Assembly (NCBI RefSeq): GCF_014201825.1
Contig: NZ_JACHFJ010000010.1
Span: forward strand, 56,832-120,831
Origin: Acidocella aromatica
GTDB taxonomy: Bacteria; Pseudomonadota; Alphaproteobacteria; Acetobacterales; Acetobacteraceae
Direction: 5' to 3'
Length of the DNA: 64,000 nt
Shown here: piece by piece, positions 56,861 through 64,000 of the stretch
How the letters are laid out: every line of letters starts with the position of its first letter
Numbering within the stretch: position 1 is the first letter of the stretch
The notes under the pieces: generated by a model
Database searches by the model: none
What the model was told of the DNA's origin: nothing
Seen by the model: only the letters and a program-made list of their open reading frames with translations
Made by a program: the position numbers and the translations under genes

Positions 56861-57294
56861 GCATCGGGCATGAGCAGATCCAGGGCATGATTCCCCATTC
56901 CGGGACCATGTGCCTGCTGGATGAGGTGCTGGACTGGGATGCGGCCTCCGTGCGCTGCCTCTCCCGCCGCTACCGCAATGCCGAAAACCCGCTGCGCCGC
57001 CCCGATGGCACGCTGGGCACGGCCTGCGGCATCGAGATCGCGGCGCAGGCCATGGCGGTGCATGGACGGCTGACCGCGCCCGAGGACGGCGTGCCGGTGC
57101 CCGGCTATCTGGTGAGTCTGCGCGATGTAAGGCTTGCCAGCCCGCTGCTGGACGATACCAAGGGGCCGTTGCTCATTGAGGCCAAGCTGCTGATGGGCGA
57201 TGGCAGCGGCGCGACCTATGAATTCGCCGTCACCTCCCAGGGCACGCCATGGCTCAGCGGGCGGGCCACCGTGCTGTTCGGGGCGGAAAAATGA
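56857..57294 (+). CDS. Hot-dog dehydratase (ApeP-like)
   Basis: A 145-residue hot-dog protein opening MIPHSGTMCLLDEVLDW, the start of ApeP/FabZ-like dehydratases with a conserved His in HSGTM. GIEIAAQAMAVHG follows near residue 60. It complements the short dehydratase at 48896. Both ends overlap neighbours by ATGA. Confidence 0.8.
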   Translation: MSIGHEQIQGMIPHSGTMCLLDEVLDWDAASVRCLSRRYRNAENPLRRPDGTLGTACGIEIAAQAMAVHGRLTAPEDGVPVPGYLVSLRDVRLASPLLDDTKGPLLIEAKLLMGDGSGATYEFAVTSQGTPWLSGRATVLFGAEK

Positions 57295-58010
57295 GGCGCG
57301 CGCTGGTCACTGGCGGCAGCGGCACCATCGGGGCGGCCATCGCCCGCACCCTCGCGGGGGCGGGGCATCATGTCTATGTCCATGCGCATGGACAAATTGA
57401 GCGCGCCCGGGAGGTTGCGGCGGAGATCGTGGCCCAGGGTGGAGCGGCGGAGGCTGTCCGGTTTGACATCACCGATCCTGAGGCCACGCAAACCGCGCTC
57501 GCCGCTGTGCTGGAAGCCGGACCGGTGCAAATTCTGGTGAATAATGCGGGCATCCATGACGATGCGCCGATGCCAGGGATGCGCCAGGAGCAATGGGCGC
57601 GGGTGATCGATATTTCACTCAACGGCTTCTTCAACGTCACCCAGCCGCTGCTTATGCCGATGATTCGCACGCGCTGGGGGCGGGTGATCAACATCTCCTC
57701 GGTGGCGGCGGTGATGGGCAATCGGGGCCAGGCCAATTACGCGGCGGCCAAGGCGGGGCTGCACGGGGCGGCGCGCTCGCTAGCGCTGGAGGTGGCCAGT
57801 CGGGGTATCACGGTGAACACGGTCGCGCCCGGGATCATCACCTCCCCCGCCACGGAAACGCTGTTCCCCAAGGAGGCGCTGGACCGAATGGTGCCGATGA
57901 AGCGCGCGGGCACGCCGGAGGAGGTGGCGGATCTCGTTGCCTTCCTGGCCTCGGAGCGCGCGGGCTATATCTCGGGGCAGCTTATCAACATCAATGGCGG
58001 CATGGCCTGA
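57291..58010 (+). CDS. 3-oxoacyl-ACP reductase (FabG-type SDR)
   Basis: A 239-residue short-chain dehydrogenase: TGGSGTIG (residues 7-14) binds NADP, NNAG at 84-87, Ser136/Ser137, Tyr150 and Lys154 form the active site. It reduces the keto group made by the KS. ATG 57291 is in ATGA with the dehydratase. Its last 20 bases overlap the convergent glycosyltransferase gene, closing the plus-strand operon. Confidence 0.9.
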   Translation: MRRALVTGGSGTIGAAIARTLAGAGHHVYVHAHGQIERAREVAAEIVAQGGAAEAVRFDITDPEATQTALAAVLEAGPVQILVNNAGIHDDAPMPGMRQEQWARVIDISLNGFFNVTQPLLMPMIRTRWGRVINISSVAAVMGNRGQANYAAAKAGLHGAARSLALEVASRGITVNTVAPGIITSPATETLFPKEALDRMVPMKRAGTPEEVADLVAFLASERAGYISGQLININGGMA

Positions 58011-58701
58011 GCAACAACGCCCGCAGCAGCCGTAGATGCATGGCGGCGAGGCGCAGATTGTCCCGTCCGTAGCGGAAATGCGAGACGCCGCCTTCTTCGG
58101 GCCGGAAATAGCGCACAGGGGCCGCGCGGTTGCGCACGGGCACGCCTTGCCAACACAGGCGCACCAGGGCCTCGGTGTCGAAATCATAACCCCGCATGTG
58201 GCGGCTGGCCTCCATAACGGTCAGCAGCGGGGTCAGCGGATAGACACGGAAGCCGAACAGCGCGTCGCCAATCTCCGCCCCTGTCTCCCACCGCGCCAGC
58301 ACGTTGGAGAGCCGCCGGCCCAGCACGCGGATGCGCGGAGCCGAGGCGTCGAAACGCGGCAGGCCGAGGATCATCGCCTCGGGGTGCAGCGCGGACTCCG
58401 CCATGAAGCCGGGGATCTCGGCTTCGGGGTGCTGACCATCGGCATCCATCACCAGCACATGGGTGAAGCCCTCGGCGCGCGCGGCGCGCAGACCTTCCAG
58501 CACCGCCGCTCCCTTGCCGCCATTGCGCGCCCGGCGGAGGAGCCGCAGCCCTGGGGCTGCGGGCAAGGCATCGCTGCCGTCGGTGCTGCCGTCAATCACC
58601 ACCCACACATCCGGCCAGTGGCGCAGTGCGCCGGTCACGGTTTCCCTCAGCTTCGGGCCGGTATTGTAGCTGGGGATGAGGACGAGATGCGTCCGCGGCA
58701 C
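57991..58701 (-). CDS. Family 2 glycosyltransferase (dolichyl-phosphate-mannose-synthase-like)
   Basis: A 236-residue enzyme with IPSYNTGPKLRETV, VIDGSTDGSD and the metal-binding MDADGQHP at about residues 84-91. A hydrophobic stretch is lacking, so it is probably cytosolic. It would add a sugar to the polyene head or a lipid carrier. It lies 10 bp after the halogenase-like gene on the minus strand. The acyltransferase at 49180 may use its product. Confidence 0.8.
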   Translation of the reverse strand: MPRTHLVLIPSYNTGPKLRETVTGALRHWPDVWVVIDGSTDGSDALPAAPGLRLLRRARNGGKGAAVLEGLRAARAEGFTHVLVMDADGQHPEAEIPGFMAESALHPEAMILGLPRFDASAPRIRVLGRRLSNVLARWETGAEIGDALFGFRVYPLTPLLTVMEASRHMRGYDFDTEALVRLCWQGVPVRNRAAPVRYFRPEEGGVSHFRYGRDNLRLAAMHLRLLRALLLRPCRH

Positions 58702-58711
58702 GGCCGCCGCC

Positions 58712-60016
58712 TTACGGATGCGCGCCGCGCGGCTGGCCGGTAAGGCGGAAGCGCAGATGCCCGAGCTTGGTGGCGTAATAGAGCGCGCGGAAGAAATGCA
58801 GCCGTAGCGTCACGCGCCAGCCATCGAAGATGCCACCCGCCAGCAGCGAAAGCACGGCCTCCTCCACGCGCAGCGTGTTGCGCGGCGACATGAACAGGTT
58901 GCGCATGGCCGGCTGGCGGATGCGGTAGATGAACCAAGTGAACGCCCCCACCGCATCGCGCACGGCGGCATCGTAGCGCTTGAGCGCGCGGGTGGCGCGG
59001 GCGGGGGTGCGCAGGCAGGTTTCCACCGCGTTGGCCGCGGCAAAGGCGCTGAGCATAGCGAGATACACGCCCGAGGAAAAAACCGGGTCGATGAAGGAGC
59101 AAGCATCGCCGACCATCAGGAAGTTCGGCCCGCTCGTGGTGCTAGAGAGATAGGAATAATTACCCGTGGCCGTCACCTCGCCTACCAGCTCGGCATCCTT
59201 CAGCCGGTCGGCGATCTCGGGGCTCATGGCGATGGTGCTGTGGAAGAAGCTGGTGAGATCGGTCTTGCGCGTCTTCAGGAACTCGGGCGCGCAGACGGCG
59301 CCGACACTGGTGGTGCCATCTGCCAGAGGGATGAACCAGAACCAGCCATGGTCGAACCAGACGATGGTGATATTGCCCTCGTCCTTGCCGGGCAGGCGCC
59401 GCGCCCCGGTGAAATGGCCGAAAATGGCGGCGCTGTTGTTGCGTGGATTACGCGTCTTGGTGCCAAGCTGCGAGGCCAGCAGCGTGTCGCGCCCCGTGGC
59501 GTCGATGATGAACTTGGCCCGCCATTCCTGCTCGGCGCCGTTCTCGTCGCTGGCGATGGCGCGCGGGGCGGCCCCCGCGGGGAATTCGACGGAGGTGACG
59601 CGGCAGCCCTCGATGACCTCCGCCCCCTTGGCGGCGGCGTTCTTCAGCAGGATATGGTCGAATTCCGAGCGCCGGACCTGGAAGGCGTAGGGGAAACGCT
59701 TGTCCCAGGCGCGGGCGAAATCGTAACGCACGCTCTTGCCATGAAAGGGCGAAACGAACTCGATGCCATGCTTGTGCATTCCGGTCGCCTCGATCTGGTC
59801 GCGCACACCGAGCCGGTCCAGCAGCGGCAGGTTGTGTGGCAGCAACGATTCGCCGATGTGGAAGCGCGGATGATGGTCCTTTTCCAGCAGCGTCACGCGC
59901 TGGCCTCGTTCCGCCAGCAGCGCCGCGACGGTGGAGCCCGCCGGTCCGCCGCCGATGACCAGCACATCGCAGTCCCGTATCGTGGATGTTGTTCCGAGCT
60001 GCTGTTGTTGCGTCAC
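58712..60016 (-). CDS. Flavin-dependent halogenase-like protein
   Basis: A 434-residue FAD protein. GGGPAG (residues 22-27) binds FAD, HIGESLLP (53-60) and the WFWFIP motif (225-230) follow. WxWxIP is the marker that separates flavin-dependent halogenases from related monooxygenases. GDACSFIDPVFSSGVYLA is the FAD-binding block near the C-terminus. Xanthomonadin is brominated, so aryl-ring halogenation is plausible; a hydroxylase is the alternative. GTG 60016 with AAGGAG upstream is preferred over the frame from 60130. Confidence 0.75.
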   Translation of the reverse strand: MTQQQQLGTTSTIRDCDVLVIGGGPAGSTVAALLAERGQRVTLLEKDHHPRFHIGESLLPHNLPLLDRLGVRDQIEATGMHKHGIEFVSPFHGKSVRYDFARAWDKRFPYAFQVRRSEFDHILLKNAAAKGAEVIEGCRVTSVEFPAGAAPRAIASDENGAEQEWRAKFIIDATGRDTLLASQLGTKTRNPRNNSAAIFGHFTGARRLPGKDEGNITIVWFDHGWFWFIPLADGTTSVGAVCAPEFLKTRKTDLTSFFHSTIAMSPEIADRLKDAELVGEVTATGNYSYLSSTTSGPNFLMVGDACSFIDPVFSSGVYLAMLSAFAAANAVETCLRTPARATRALKRYDAAVRDAVGAFTWFIYRIRQPAMRNLFMSPRNTLRVEEAVLSLLAGGIFDGWRVTLRLHFFRALYYATKLGHLRFRLTGQPRGAHP

Positions 60017-60122
60017 GCGTCGAGGACTCCTTGCCTGCCCTCCTGGCGGGTACGGAGCATTGACCCGGACGCCGTATCCCCCGAAGAAGGATTTAGCCGC
60101 AATAAGCCACAGGTCCACCGTC
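60017..60122. promoter_or_regulatory. Divergent promoter region of halogenase and methyltransferase genes
   Basis: A 106-bp gap between outward-facing genes. It must carry promoters in both directions; no hexamers are convincing, and no inverted repeat stands out. Confidence 0.35.
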
Positions 60123-60893
60123 ATGTCCAACGTAGAGGATCGCTCGGAAGCCGTGCGATCGCAAATGCTTGTCGATGGATATTACGCTGATCCGGCGCAG
60201 CGGCTGACCACCATCCGCGCCCTCTTCAACCGTACGGCGCGATATTACGACGGGGTGAACAGCTTGTTCTCGCTGGGTTCTGGCGCCTGGTACCGCCGTA
60301 CGCGGCTGCGCCGCGCCGGGGTGCGGCCGGGGGTGCAGGTGGTGGATGTCGCTGTCGGCACCGGGGCGCTGGCGCGCGAGGCTATGCGCCTGACCGGCGG
60401 CAATGGGGCGGTCATCGGCGTGGACGTCAGCGAGGAGATGCTGGCGATCGCGCAACGCAAACTTGGCATCCCGCTCATCCAGGCCACGGCGGAGGCCCTG
60501 CCCTTGGCCTCCGCCAGCGCCGATTACGTGACGATGGGTTATGCGCTGCGCCATGTGGCGGATCTCAAGGCGGCGTTCCGGGAGGCGTTGCGCGTGCTGC
60601 GGCCCGGCGGGCGGGTCGAGCTGCTGGAGATCAGCGCGCCGCGCAACAAAGTCAGCCGTGCTTTTGCGGCCGTATTCATCGGCGTGGTGCTGCCCGTGCT
60701 CTCGCTACTGATGACGCGCGACCGGCGCTCCAGCACGCTGATGCGTTACCATTGGGAGACAATCGTCAAATACATGCCGCCGGAGACCGTGCTGAGCGTG
60801 ATGCGCGAAAGCGGCTTCGCCAATGTGAGCCGCTTCAGCGATTTCGATTTGTTCCATCATTACAGCGGGCAAAAGCCAAAGGATACGGAATAG
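60123..60893 (+). CDS. UbiE/MenG-like methyltransferase
   Basis: A 256-residue SAM-dependent methyltransferase with VVDVAVGTGALAREA (motif I), IGVDVSEEMLAIA and GYALRHVADLKAAFREALRVLRPGG. UbiE methylates quinones; aryl-polyene clusters carry an O- or C-methyltransferase for the aryl head, so a role in tailoring is inferred. ATG 60123 is preferred; the frame from 59931 is shadow. The next gene starts five bases after the stop. Confidence 0.8.
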   Translation: MSNVEDRSEAVRSQMLVDGYYADPAQRLTTIRALFNRTARYYDGVNSLFSLGSGAWYRRTRLRRAGVRPGVQVVDVAVGTGALAREAMRLTGGNGAVIGVDVSEEMLAIAQRKLGIPLIQATAEALPLASASADYVTMGYALRHVADLKAAFREALRVLRPGGRVELLEISAPRNKVSRAFAAVFIGVVLPVLSLLMTRDRRSSTLMRYHWETIVKYMPPETVLSVMRESGFANVSRFSDFDLFHHYSGQKPKDTE

Positions 60894-60897
60894 GACC

Positions 60898-62190
60898 ATG
60901 CCGGCACACCTGATAACGTCGCCGCAGCGCACCGAGATGCTGCTGGTCGCAGTGCTCGTGCAGATGATCATCATGATCGGCGCGGCGCGGGCGATGAACC
61001 ATGTGTTCCGCCGGTTCGGCCAGCCGGGCGTGGTGGGCGAGATTGTCGCCGGGCTGCTGCTGGGGCCATCCCTGTTCGGGCATTTTTGTCCCGGCCTCTC
61101 CGCCGCCATCTTCGGCGCGACGGCTTCGCCCGCCATCGCGGTACTGTCGCAGCTTGGGCTCATACTGCTGATGTTCCAGATCGGCATGAGCTTCGAGTTC
61201 AGGCAGCTGCGTGAGGCGCGGGCCAGCAAGGCACTGCTGCCTCTGGCGGTTGTGTCTGTTAGCGTGCCGTTCGGACTGGGTTTGTGGCTGGGGCATCTCT
61301 CGGCGCCGGTCTTCGCGGCATCCATGCCGGTCAATGTATATGCGCTGTTCTGCGGCGTGGCGATGGCCATCACCGCCGTGCCGATCCTGGGGCGCATCCT
61401 CACGGAATACGGAATGAGCAAGCACGAGATCGGGGTTTTGGCGATCTCCGTGGCGGCGCTCAACGATGTCGCCGGGTGGCTGCTGCTTGCCTTCGTTTCG
61501 GCTGTGGCCACGGCGAGCTTCTCACCCGCGCACATGGCGCTGCAACTCGGCGGCGTATTCGCCTTTGTCCTGCTCTGCGTGTTTGTGCTGCGCCCCGGCG
61601 CGCGATGGCTGCTGCGCGCCTTTCCCGTAAAGCATAACGAGGTGCCGCCGACGCTGATGGCCATCGTGCTGGTCAGCGTGTTCGCGCTGGGGATCTGCAC
61701 GTTCAAGCTTGGCATCTTCGGCATTTTCGGCGGCTTTGTCGGCGGGCTGCTCGTGCATCACGACCACGCCTTCGCAGCCGCATGGCGCAGGCAGGTCGGC
61801 AGCTTCGTGCTCATCTGCCTCCTGCCGGTGTTTTTCACCTATTCGGGCCTGCACACCAACCTGCTCGGCCTCAGCTCGGGCAGCGACTGGCTATGGCTCC
61901 TGGCCTTCCTGCTCGCCGCGGTGCTGGGCAAGATCGCCCCCGTGGTGCTGGTCAGCCGTGCCTCTGGCTATGGCGCGCATGCCGCGATGCTGCTGGGTGT
62001 ACTAATGAACACGCGGGCGCTAATGGAGCTGATCGTGCTGAATATCGGGCTGGAAACCGGCTTCCTGCCGCAGAAGGTTTTCACCATGCTGGTGATCATG
62101 GCGGTGGTGACGACGATCATGGCGGGCCCGGCGCTCAAACTGCTGCTGCCGCGCCTGGGGCTGGACGTGCCGCGCCAGATCGACGCCTGA
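60898..62190 (+). CDS. Cation:proton antiporter (KefB/CPA2 family)
   Basis: A 430-residue protein with about twelve membrane helices: GQPGVVGEIVAGLLLGPSLFG near residues 40-60 and ISVAALNDVAGWLLLA with the conserved Asp around 185. It ends without the RCK/TrkA-N domain of KefB. It probably exchanges K+ or Na+ for protons. Its tight coupling to the methyltransferase gene suggests co-transcription; its link to pigment synthesis is unclear. Confidence 0.8.
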   Translation: MPAHLITSPQRTEMLLVAVLVQMIIMIGAARAMNHVFRRFGQPGVVGEIVAGLLLGPSLFGHFCPGLSAAIFGATASPAIAVLSQLGLILLMFQIGMSFEFRQLREARASKALLPLAVVSVSVPFGLGLWLGHLSAPVFAASMPVNVYALFCGVAMAITAVPILGRILTEYGMSKHEIGVLAISVAALNDVAGWLLLAFVSAVATASFSPAHMALQLGGVFAFVLLCVFVLRPGARWLLRAFPVKHNEVPPTLMAIVLVSVFALGICTFKLGIFGIFGGFVGGLLVHHDHAFAAAWRRQVGSFVLICLLPVFFTYSGLHTNLLGLSSGSDWLWLLAFLLAAVLGKIAPVVLVSRASGYGAHAAMLLGVLMNTRALMELIVLNIGLETGFLPQKVFTMLVIMAVVTTIMAGPALKLLLPRLGLDVPRQIDA

Positions 62191-62192
62191 AC

Positions 62193-63149
62193 TCAAGCCT
62201 CCGGGAGGTGGCAAGCCTCGATCTCGAGCAGCAAATCGGTCCGGCAGATATCGGCACGCAGGTGCAGAATTTCGGCGGACGCGCCGAATAGTTTCCGCAC
62301 CGCGCGCTCCACGCCCTCCCAATAGGCGGGGTCGCGCAGATAGGTCTTCACCGCCCACTTGCCGGGCTGGCCCAGATGCCCCGCCGCCTCGGCCAATACG
62401 CGCAGATTCTCCATCGTCTCCGCAAGCTGTGCCTGCACGTCACCATGATGGCGCGTCTCATGCCCAACAATGCTGGCCGTGCCGGAGATGAACAGGTTCG
62501 GACCGTGAGCGGAAGCGCGTGAGAAGCTCGGACTGGTGGGACCGTAAATCGGCGGGTATTCATAGGCGCTGATCTGACGGGGGTTTTCGATGGCCCTTGC
62601 GGCCTCGCGTGCCGCGAGGAAATAGATCACCGACACGCCGTTCTCGCCCCCCAGACAACTCGCGGCGGGAGGAACGGGCTGATTCAGCCGGGCCATGAAG
62701 GCGCGGTGGCGGCCAGTATTGAAGCGCCTGTAGCGTTCCACGCCCTGTTCATCCCCGGTGATCGCGGTCAGATAGTTCCAAAACCGGATCGGCTCCTTGA
62801 AGCCAGTCCGATCCAGGAAATCAAAAACATATCGATAGCTGCGTTCCGTCGCGTCCTCTAACGGCGTGATTGCATCCTCCTCAAGCACCAGCGCGCCGAA
62901 GGAGATATCCCCGCTATAAGCCCCCGACACCGGCCCGACCTGGAGATAGGTGACCGGCGTGTCAGAGGTCCAAACCTCAAACGACCCGGCATCCGGTGCC
63001 ACGGGGTACAGAGGCGCCGAGATAAACGGGCAGGCGGGAGGCAGACTTTGGGGACGCGGCGCCCGATAGCCAATAACGCCGAGAATCCGGTCCTCGCCTT
63101 GCGTAGTCGCCAGGCGATCAACATTGAACCCATAACACAGTTTCAGCAC
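62193..63149 (-). CDS. Chorismatase (XanB2/FkbO/Hyg5 family)
   Basis: A 318-residue YjgF-like hydrolase. Diagnostic segments are RFWNYLTAITGDEQGVERYRRFN near the middle and SAYEYPPIYGPTSPSFSRAS, which belong to the FkbO/Hyg5/XanB2 chorismatase family. The catalytic Glu is expected in the C-terminal LLLEIEACHLP. XanB2 converts chorismate to 3- and 4-hydroxybenzoate; FkbO gives a dihydroxycyclohexadiene acid. In a pigment cluster a hydroxybenzoate product is likely. GTG 63149 has AGGAG upstream. Convergent with the antiporter gene. Confidence 0.8.
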   Translation of the reverse strand: MLKLCYGFNVDRLATTQGEDRILGVIGYRAPRPQSLPPACPFISAPLYPVAPDAGSFEVWTSDTPVTYLQVGPVSGAYSGDISFGALVLEEDAITPLEDATERSYRYVFDFLDRTGFKEPIRFWNYLTAITGDEQGVERYRRFNTGRHRAFMARLNQPVPPAASCLGGENGVSVIYFLAAREAARAIENPRQISAYEYPPIYGPTSPSFSRASAHGPNLFISGTASIVGHETRHHGDVQAQLAETMENLRVLAEAAGHLGQPGKWAVKTYLRDPAYWEGVERAVRKLFGASAEILHLRADICRTDLLLEIEACHLPEA

Positions 63150-63396
63150 AGCACCGGCTCCTGGTGACTAGCTCGCGAAAAGCCCTGAGCCCCCTACGAT
63201 CATGGGGAAGAGATACGGCGCTTTCCGACACCGTGTAAAGCATGGTCAAACTGACGCTTTGACAACATTTTTTGTGGCTACAATTACCCCCGGATGGCTG
63301 CAACGTTTGCAGTTGCCAGATGCCGTTATAACATTCCTTTCAAATTTATTTTAATATCGCAATATGAATAGACATCGAACTGATATCGCACACAAA
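63150..63396. other. Intergenic region upstream of the chorismatase
   Basis: About 250 bp, AT-richer toward 63340-63400, with no supported gene. It should hold the chorismatase promoter on the minus strand. Small frames in it have no ribosome site. Confidence 0.4.
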
Positions 63397-63920
63397 TCAT
63401 GACGTATTGCGAACAGGCGCGGTTGCGACGGCGAGGCTAGGAGTGAACGGAATTTCATCGCGGTACAGATAGAGACCAACACCGGCATGGAAAGTCGCCG
63501 ACAAGCAGCGCATCATTGAGGACACCAACCACGGGAATAAGCTGACCATGATGTCGCCATAGCGTAACGCACAGATACGTGATGGTGATAGCAACCATCA
63601 CCACGCGGGCCAGAATTCACCAACGCTGCAGACCAATGATCGCAACAAGCGCCAGCGTAACATAGCTATAAAAACTCAAAAGGAATGGTAAAAAGCTGGA
63701 AATTCACAACATCCGGTAGCGGGTTATGCACAAAGACCCCAGGGAGGCTGAAGTGAACATCACCCAGAATATTCAGCATGTACCGGAAGAATTCTGGAGC
63801 TGTGAAATAGGCAAGAAGAGGCTGCCTGGTAACAAGAGGATCAAGAATAAAGGCAGAAAGCAGGGACTCGATAATGAGAGCGGGGTAGATACGCAACATG
63901 CGGAGTGACCCTGCCTCCAA
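63397..63920 (-). pseudogene. Decayed acyltransferase-3 (OafA-like) gene
   Basis: On the minus strand, LRMLRIYPALIIESLLSAF, a membrane segment and NILGDVHFSLPGVFVHNPLPDVVNFQLFTIPFEFL are recognisable parts of an acyltransferase-3 protein. The frame stops at 63666, continues out of frame (SFYSYVTLALVAIIGLQRW), then resumes as AGVGLYLYRDEIPFTPSLA near 63400-63450. At least one frameshift and several stops occur, and the N-terminal helices are missing. It is a broken gene, perhaps an O-acetyltransferase once linked to the pigment or surface polysaccharide. Confidence 0.7.
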
Positions 63921-63933
63921 CGTGCCCTCATTT

Positions 63934-64000
63934 TTAAGTTAGGGTCTGCGGGTTGATGTATGCCTTGCTGGCGTGTTGAGCGAAAGCCTCCGGCGCCATG
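63934..64000 (-). mobile_element. Possible transposase C-terminal tail at window edge
   Basis: A minus-strand frame enters from beyond the window and ends MAPEAFAQHASKAYINPQTLT with TAA at 63934-63936, in the style of insertion-sequence transposase tails. Its stop falls about 14 bases before the broken acyltransferase begins, so an IS may have removed the N-terminus of that gene. Only 21 codons are visible, so the call is tentative. Confidence 0.3.

Noticed and set aside
60705..61724. A 339-codon minus-strand frame opposite the methyltransferase and antiporter
   Set aside because: It spans two well-supported genes on the other strand and its product is Ser/Thr/Pro-rich without domains.

Overview
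The window is about 64 kb of GC-rich, gene-dense DNA from an alphaproteobacterium. Gene content and protein style fit an acidophilic member of the Acetobacteraceae (Acidocella/Acidiphilium type). That placement is inferred from general knowledge of such genomes; no marker gene was aligned. Most neighbouring genes overlap by 1 to 4 bases (ATGA, GTGA, TTGA, TGATG), so long operons are the rule. No rRNA, tRNA or CRISPR array was seen.

Layout. 1-4533: the elongasome operon mreC (3' end only), mreD, mrdA (PBP2), rodA, then murI. 4505-13401: a TSUP permease and a PfkB kinase on the minus strand, a bactofilin, small lipoproteins, a ThDP enzyme, gshB, an uncatalogued 55-residue gene, msrB and a Gly/Ser/Thr-rich RTX-like protein. 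13402-16045: a CLC channel and rsmA. 16046-17726: an AT-richer island with three small genes, bounded by 28-bp palindromes that look like tyrosine-recombinase (dif-like) sites. 17727-23147: ftsY, dapF, mreB, two small lipoproteins and htpG. 23265-29651: an acidic protein, an SPFH protein, rmuC, a SCO1-type copper protein, a large MscS channel, a HIG1-type protein and an AlkB-type dioxygenase.

29704-35816 is a five-gene minus-strand operon for agmatine/putrescine use: transaminase, gamma-glutamylpolyamine-synthetase-like enzyme, N-carbamoylputrescine amidase, agmatine deiminase and an APC permease. 36104-37459 encodes an outer-membrane protein with one N-terminal CxxCH haem site ahead of a predicted beta-barrel, a Cyc2-like porin-cytochrome. 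It is followed by a WD40 protein, acs, a cold-shock gene, an acyl-CoA ligase, a Lon-family protease, a stress-protein-like gene and a small secreted protein.

46729-63149 is the most notable region: an aryl-polyene (xanthomonadin-like) pigment cluster. It has one ACP, an ACP-associated membrane protein, an acyl-AMP ligase, two hot-dog dehydratases, an LpxL-type acyltransferase, a LolA-like carrier, an MMPL exporter, a ketosynthase plus a chain-length-factor-like partner, and a ketoreductase. A GT2 glycosyltransferase, a flavin-dependent halogenase-like protein, a UbiE-like methyltransferase, a cation antiporter and a chorismatase of the XanB2/FkbO/Hyg5 family follow. The inferred route is chorismate to hydroxybenzoate (chorismatase), loading on ACP (ligase), iterative extension, reduction and dehydration to a polyene, tailoring, then transfer to a lipid and export. 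Two core-operon genes do not belong to the aryl-polyene set I know: an alpha/beta hydrolase and a 397-residue protein with the His...Cys order of a permuted papain (LRAT/DUF4105-like) fold. The window closes in a decayed acyltransferase-3 pseudogene and the apparent tail of a transposase.
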